Of a stretch of 7,024 bases of DNA, positions 6,458-7,024 are shown one piece after another. The DNA comes from an uncultured Dehalococcoidia bacterium. GTDB taxonomy: Bacteria; Chloroflexota; Dehalococcoidia; Dehalococcoidales; UBA3254. Each line of letters starts with the position of its first letter. Positions within the stretch are counted from its first letter, which is position 1. Made by a program: the position numbers and the translations under genes. The notes beneath the pieces were generated by a model, which ran no database searches, was not told where the DNA came from, and saw only the letters and a list, made by a program, of their open reading frames with translations. The stretch covers positions 1-7,024 of the forward strand of contig CAITCX010000032.1 in assembly GCA_903890885.1 (NCBI GenBank), given 5' to 3'.

Positions 6458-6487
6458 TACTATTATAGTAGTACTATAACAGTTATA
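6458..6487. promoter_or_regulatory. Interlocked palindromic operator of the GntR operon
   Basis: Three perfect inverted repeats overlap: TACTAT-T-ATAGTA (6458-6470), TTATAGTA-G-TACTATAA (6463-6479) and TATAAC-A-GTTATA (6475-6487). Each has a single central base, and neighbouring repeats share half-sites. They cover the -10 box and the expected transcription start of the repressor gene. Short AT-rich dyads near the promoter are the usual target of GntR-family repressors, so autoregulation is likely (inference). Confidence 0.65.
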
Positions 6488-6501
6488 TCAGTAAATATCA
6501 A
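6473..6501 (-). promoter_or_regulatory. Sigma-A promoter of the GntR-membrane protein operon
   Basis: On the minus strand, TTGATA (6501-6496) and TATAGT (6478-6473) are separated by exactly 17 bp, each 5/6 to consensus. The predicted start near 6466 leaves a leader of about 20 nt before the initiating ATG. A second -10-like TATAAT (6467-6462) lacks a matching -35. Confidence 0.7.
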
Positions 6502-6560
6502 GAGGTGTTATTTAGCAGTATTTGAAGTATATCCGGGAAAACAGACTATCAGTCAGCCAA

Positions 6561-6599
6561 TAAAAAATAACGACTCGTTTCAAAAAACAGAAACGAGTC
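6561..6599 (-). terminator. Terminator-like hairpin facing left, upstream of the GntR promoter
   Basis: GACTCGTTTC (6572-6581) and GAAACGAGTC (6590-6599) form a perfect 10-bp stem with an A-rich 8-nt loop. Read on the minus strand it is followed by GTTATTTTTTA, a plausible terminator tail. No minus-strand gene is visible to its right inside the window, so it may insulate the GntR promoter or belong to the repeat system, since its arm carries the same AAACGAG word as the array at 6637-6752. Confidence 0.5.
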
Positions 6600-6636
6600 A
6601 GTGAAAAAAGGAATCAAAAACAAGGATTATGAAGCT

Positions 6637-6752
6637 AAAAACGGGACGCCAACGAGTGGAAAAGCGGCTTAAAACGAGTCAAAACGAGTGGTAAACGAGC
6701 GGCAAACGAGGCAAATCCAGTACCAAACGAGAGGCAAACGAGTCGAAACGAA
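6637..6752 (+). repeat. Helically phased array of AAACGAG-type units
   Basis: Seven exact AACGAG words begin at 6651, 6673, 6683, 6694, 6705, 6726 and 6737. Variants are AACGGG at 6640 and AACGAA at 6747, and two degenerate A-tract units near 6661 and 6713 fill the gaps. Steps are 10-11 bp or twice that, giving about eleven units with a mean near 10.8 bp. Each unit starts with an A-tract of two to five A's, so the A-tracts face the same side of the helix and the DNA is predicted to be curved. The period is not a multiple of three, so this is not a peptide repeat. It lies in a gene-free stretch (6502-6768). Function is unknown: a multi-site protein-binding region or part of a mobile element are the main options. 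Confidence 0.75.
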
Positions 6753-6768
6753 TCCAGGGAGTGAGTAA

Positions 6769-6978
6769 CCATTCAAAAGGGAGGGAAAACAGTCGATTGT
6801 TAAAGTGCGGACTGAAATCTTGATGGCTGAGTATAGCACATTTGTTCTAGTGCTGTCAAGGATATTATGCGGAAGGATACCAGAAATTAATTACTGGATG
6901 TCCTTAGCTGAAATTGCCAGATGGCTGGGAGTAAGCAGTTCAGCCGTCAGTAGAGCAATTCAGAGATCAACAAGTTAA
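6769..6978 (+). pseudogene. Decayed C-terminal fragment resembling a REP-associated (Y1/IS200-like) transposase
   Basis: An open frame runs from after the TAA at 6766-6768 to a TAA at 6976-6978. Its last 26 residues contain MSLAEIARWLGVSSSAVSRAIQR, a clear helix-turn-helix. From memory, the same arrangement (a CYW-like word, then S-L-T-E-I-A-R-x-L-G, then AVS-x-A-x-R) closes the C-terminus of REP-associated tyrosine transposases. The Y1 catalytic domain (HUH motif and tyrosine) is absent, and upstream residues do not look conserved, so this is most likely a remnant. The only ATG-started version (6823) would give 51 residues and has no ribosome binding site. A stand-alone small HTH protein is the alternative. 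Confidence 0.45.
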
Positions 6979-6989
6979 ATCAGGAACAA

Positions 6990-7020
6990 AAGTACGTTTC
7001 GGAATCAACGTCCCCTACTT
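6990..7020 (+). repeat. Imperfect palindrome at window edge, REP-like element end
   Basis: AAGTA-CGTT (6990-6998) pairs with AACG (7007-7010) and TACTT (7016-7020), leaving an asymmetric TCCCC bulge on the right arm and an 8-nt loop. It begins 11 bp after the transposase-like stop codon. Imperfect hairpins with a bulge and a GTCCCC-type word are what I recall beside REP-associated transposases in clostridia. The element may continue beyond the window. Confidence 0.4.
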
Positions 7021-7024
7021 GGTT

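Noticed and set aside
6512..6519. TTAGCAGT half-site identical to part of the CIRCE-like arm
   Set aside because: No matching second arm at a 9-bp spacing; an eight-base match alone is not evidence of an operator.

Overview
This window looks like chromosomal DNA of an anaerobic, low-to-mid GC Firmicute. Peptococcaceae relatives such as Desulfotomaculum or Pelotomaculum fit best, but this is an inference from gene content. The clues are strong AGGAGG-type ribosome binding sites, a TTG start, a CIRCE-like heat-shock operator, a DUF362/ferredoxin iron-sulfur protein, and small zinc-ribbon proteins of the kind common in these anaerobes. No tRNA, rRNA or CRISPR array was seen.

Layout. (1) 132-1283 (+) encodes a DUF362 protein ending in two [4Fe-4S] ferredoxin motifs. 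(2) Converging on it are a soluble sensor kinase (GAF-PAS-HisKA-HATPase, 3590-2052, -) and its OmpR/PhoB-type response regulator (2038-1316, -), 13 bp apart. The kinase PAS domain carries an unusual cysteine cluster. (3) Diverging from the kinase is a stress operon on the + strand: a 67-residue zinc-ribbon protein (3747-3950), an Hsp20 chaperone (3979-4461) and, after a strongly structured 156-bp gap, an FmdB-family zinc-ribbon protein (4618-4890). Upstream lies a perfect 9-N9-9 inverted repeat. It has the geometry of the HrcA operator CIRCE, with one symmetric substitution in both arms. (4) 4891-5093 separates convergent genes and holds two weak hairpins. (5) A GntR/YtrA-type repressor (6445-6059, -) and a DUF1648-like multi-pass membrane protein (6056-5094, -) form a tight two-gene operon. 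Its promoter is readable and is overlapped by a run of interlocking palindromes, suggesting autorepression.

(6) The right end (about 6500-7024) is accessory in character. It has a terminator-like hairpin, then an array of about eleven AAACGAG-type units repeating every 10-12 bp, in phase with the DNA helix. These are followed by a decayed C-terminal fragment resembling a REP-associated (Y1/IS200-like) transposase and an imperfect palindrome at the window edge that resembles a REP-type element end.

The four observations most worth a second look are the phased AACGAG array, the CIRCE variant, the mutually overlapping RNA stems between hsp20 and the FmdB gene, and the interlocked operator of the GntR operon.
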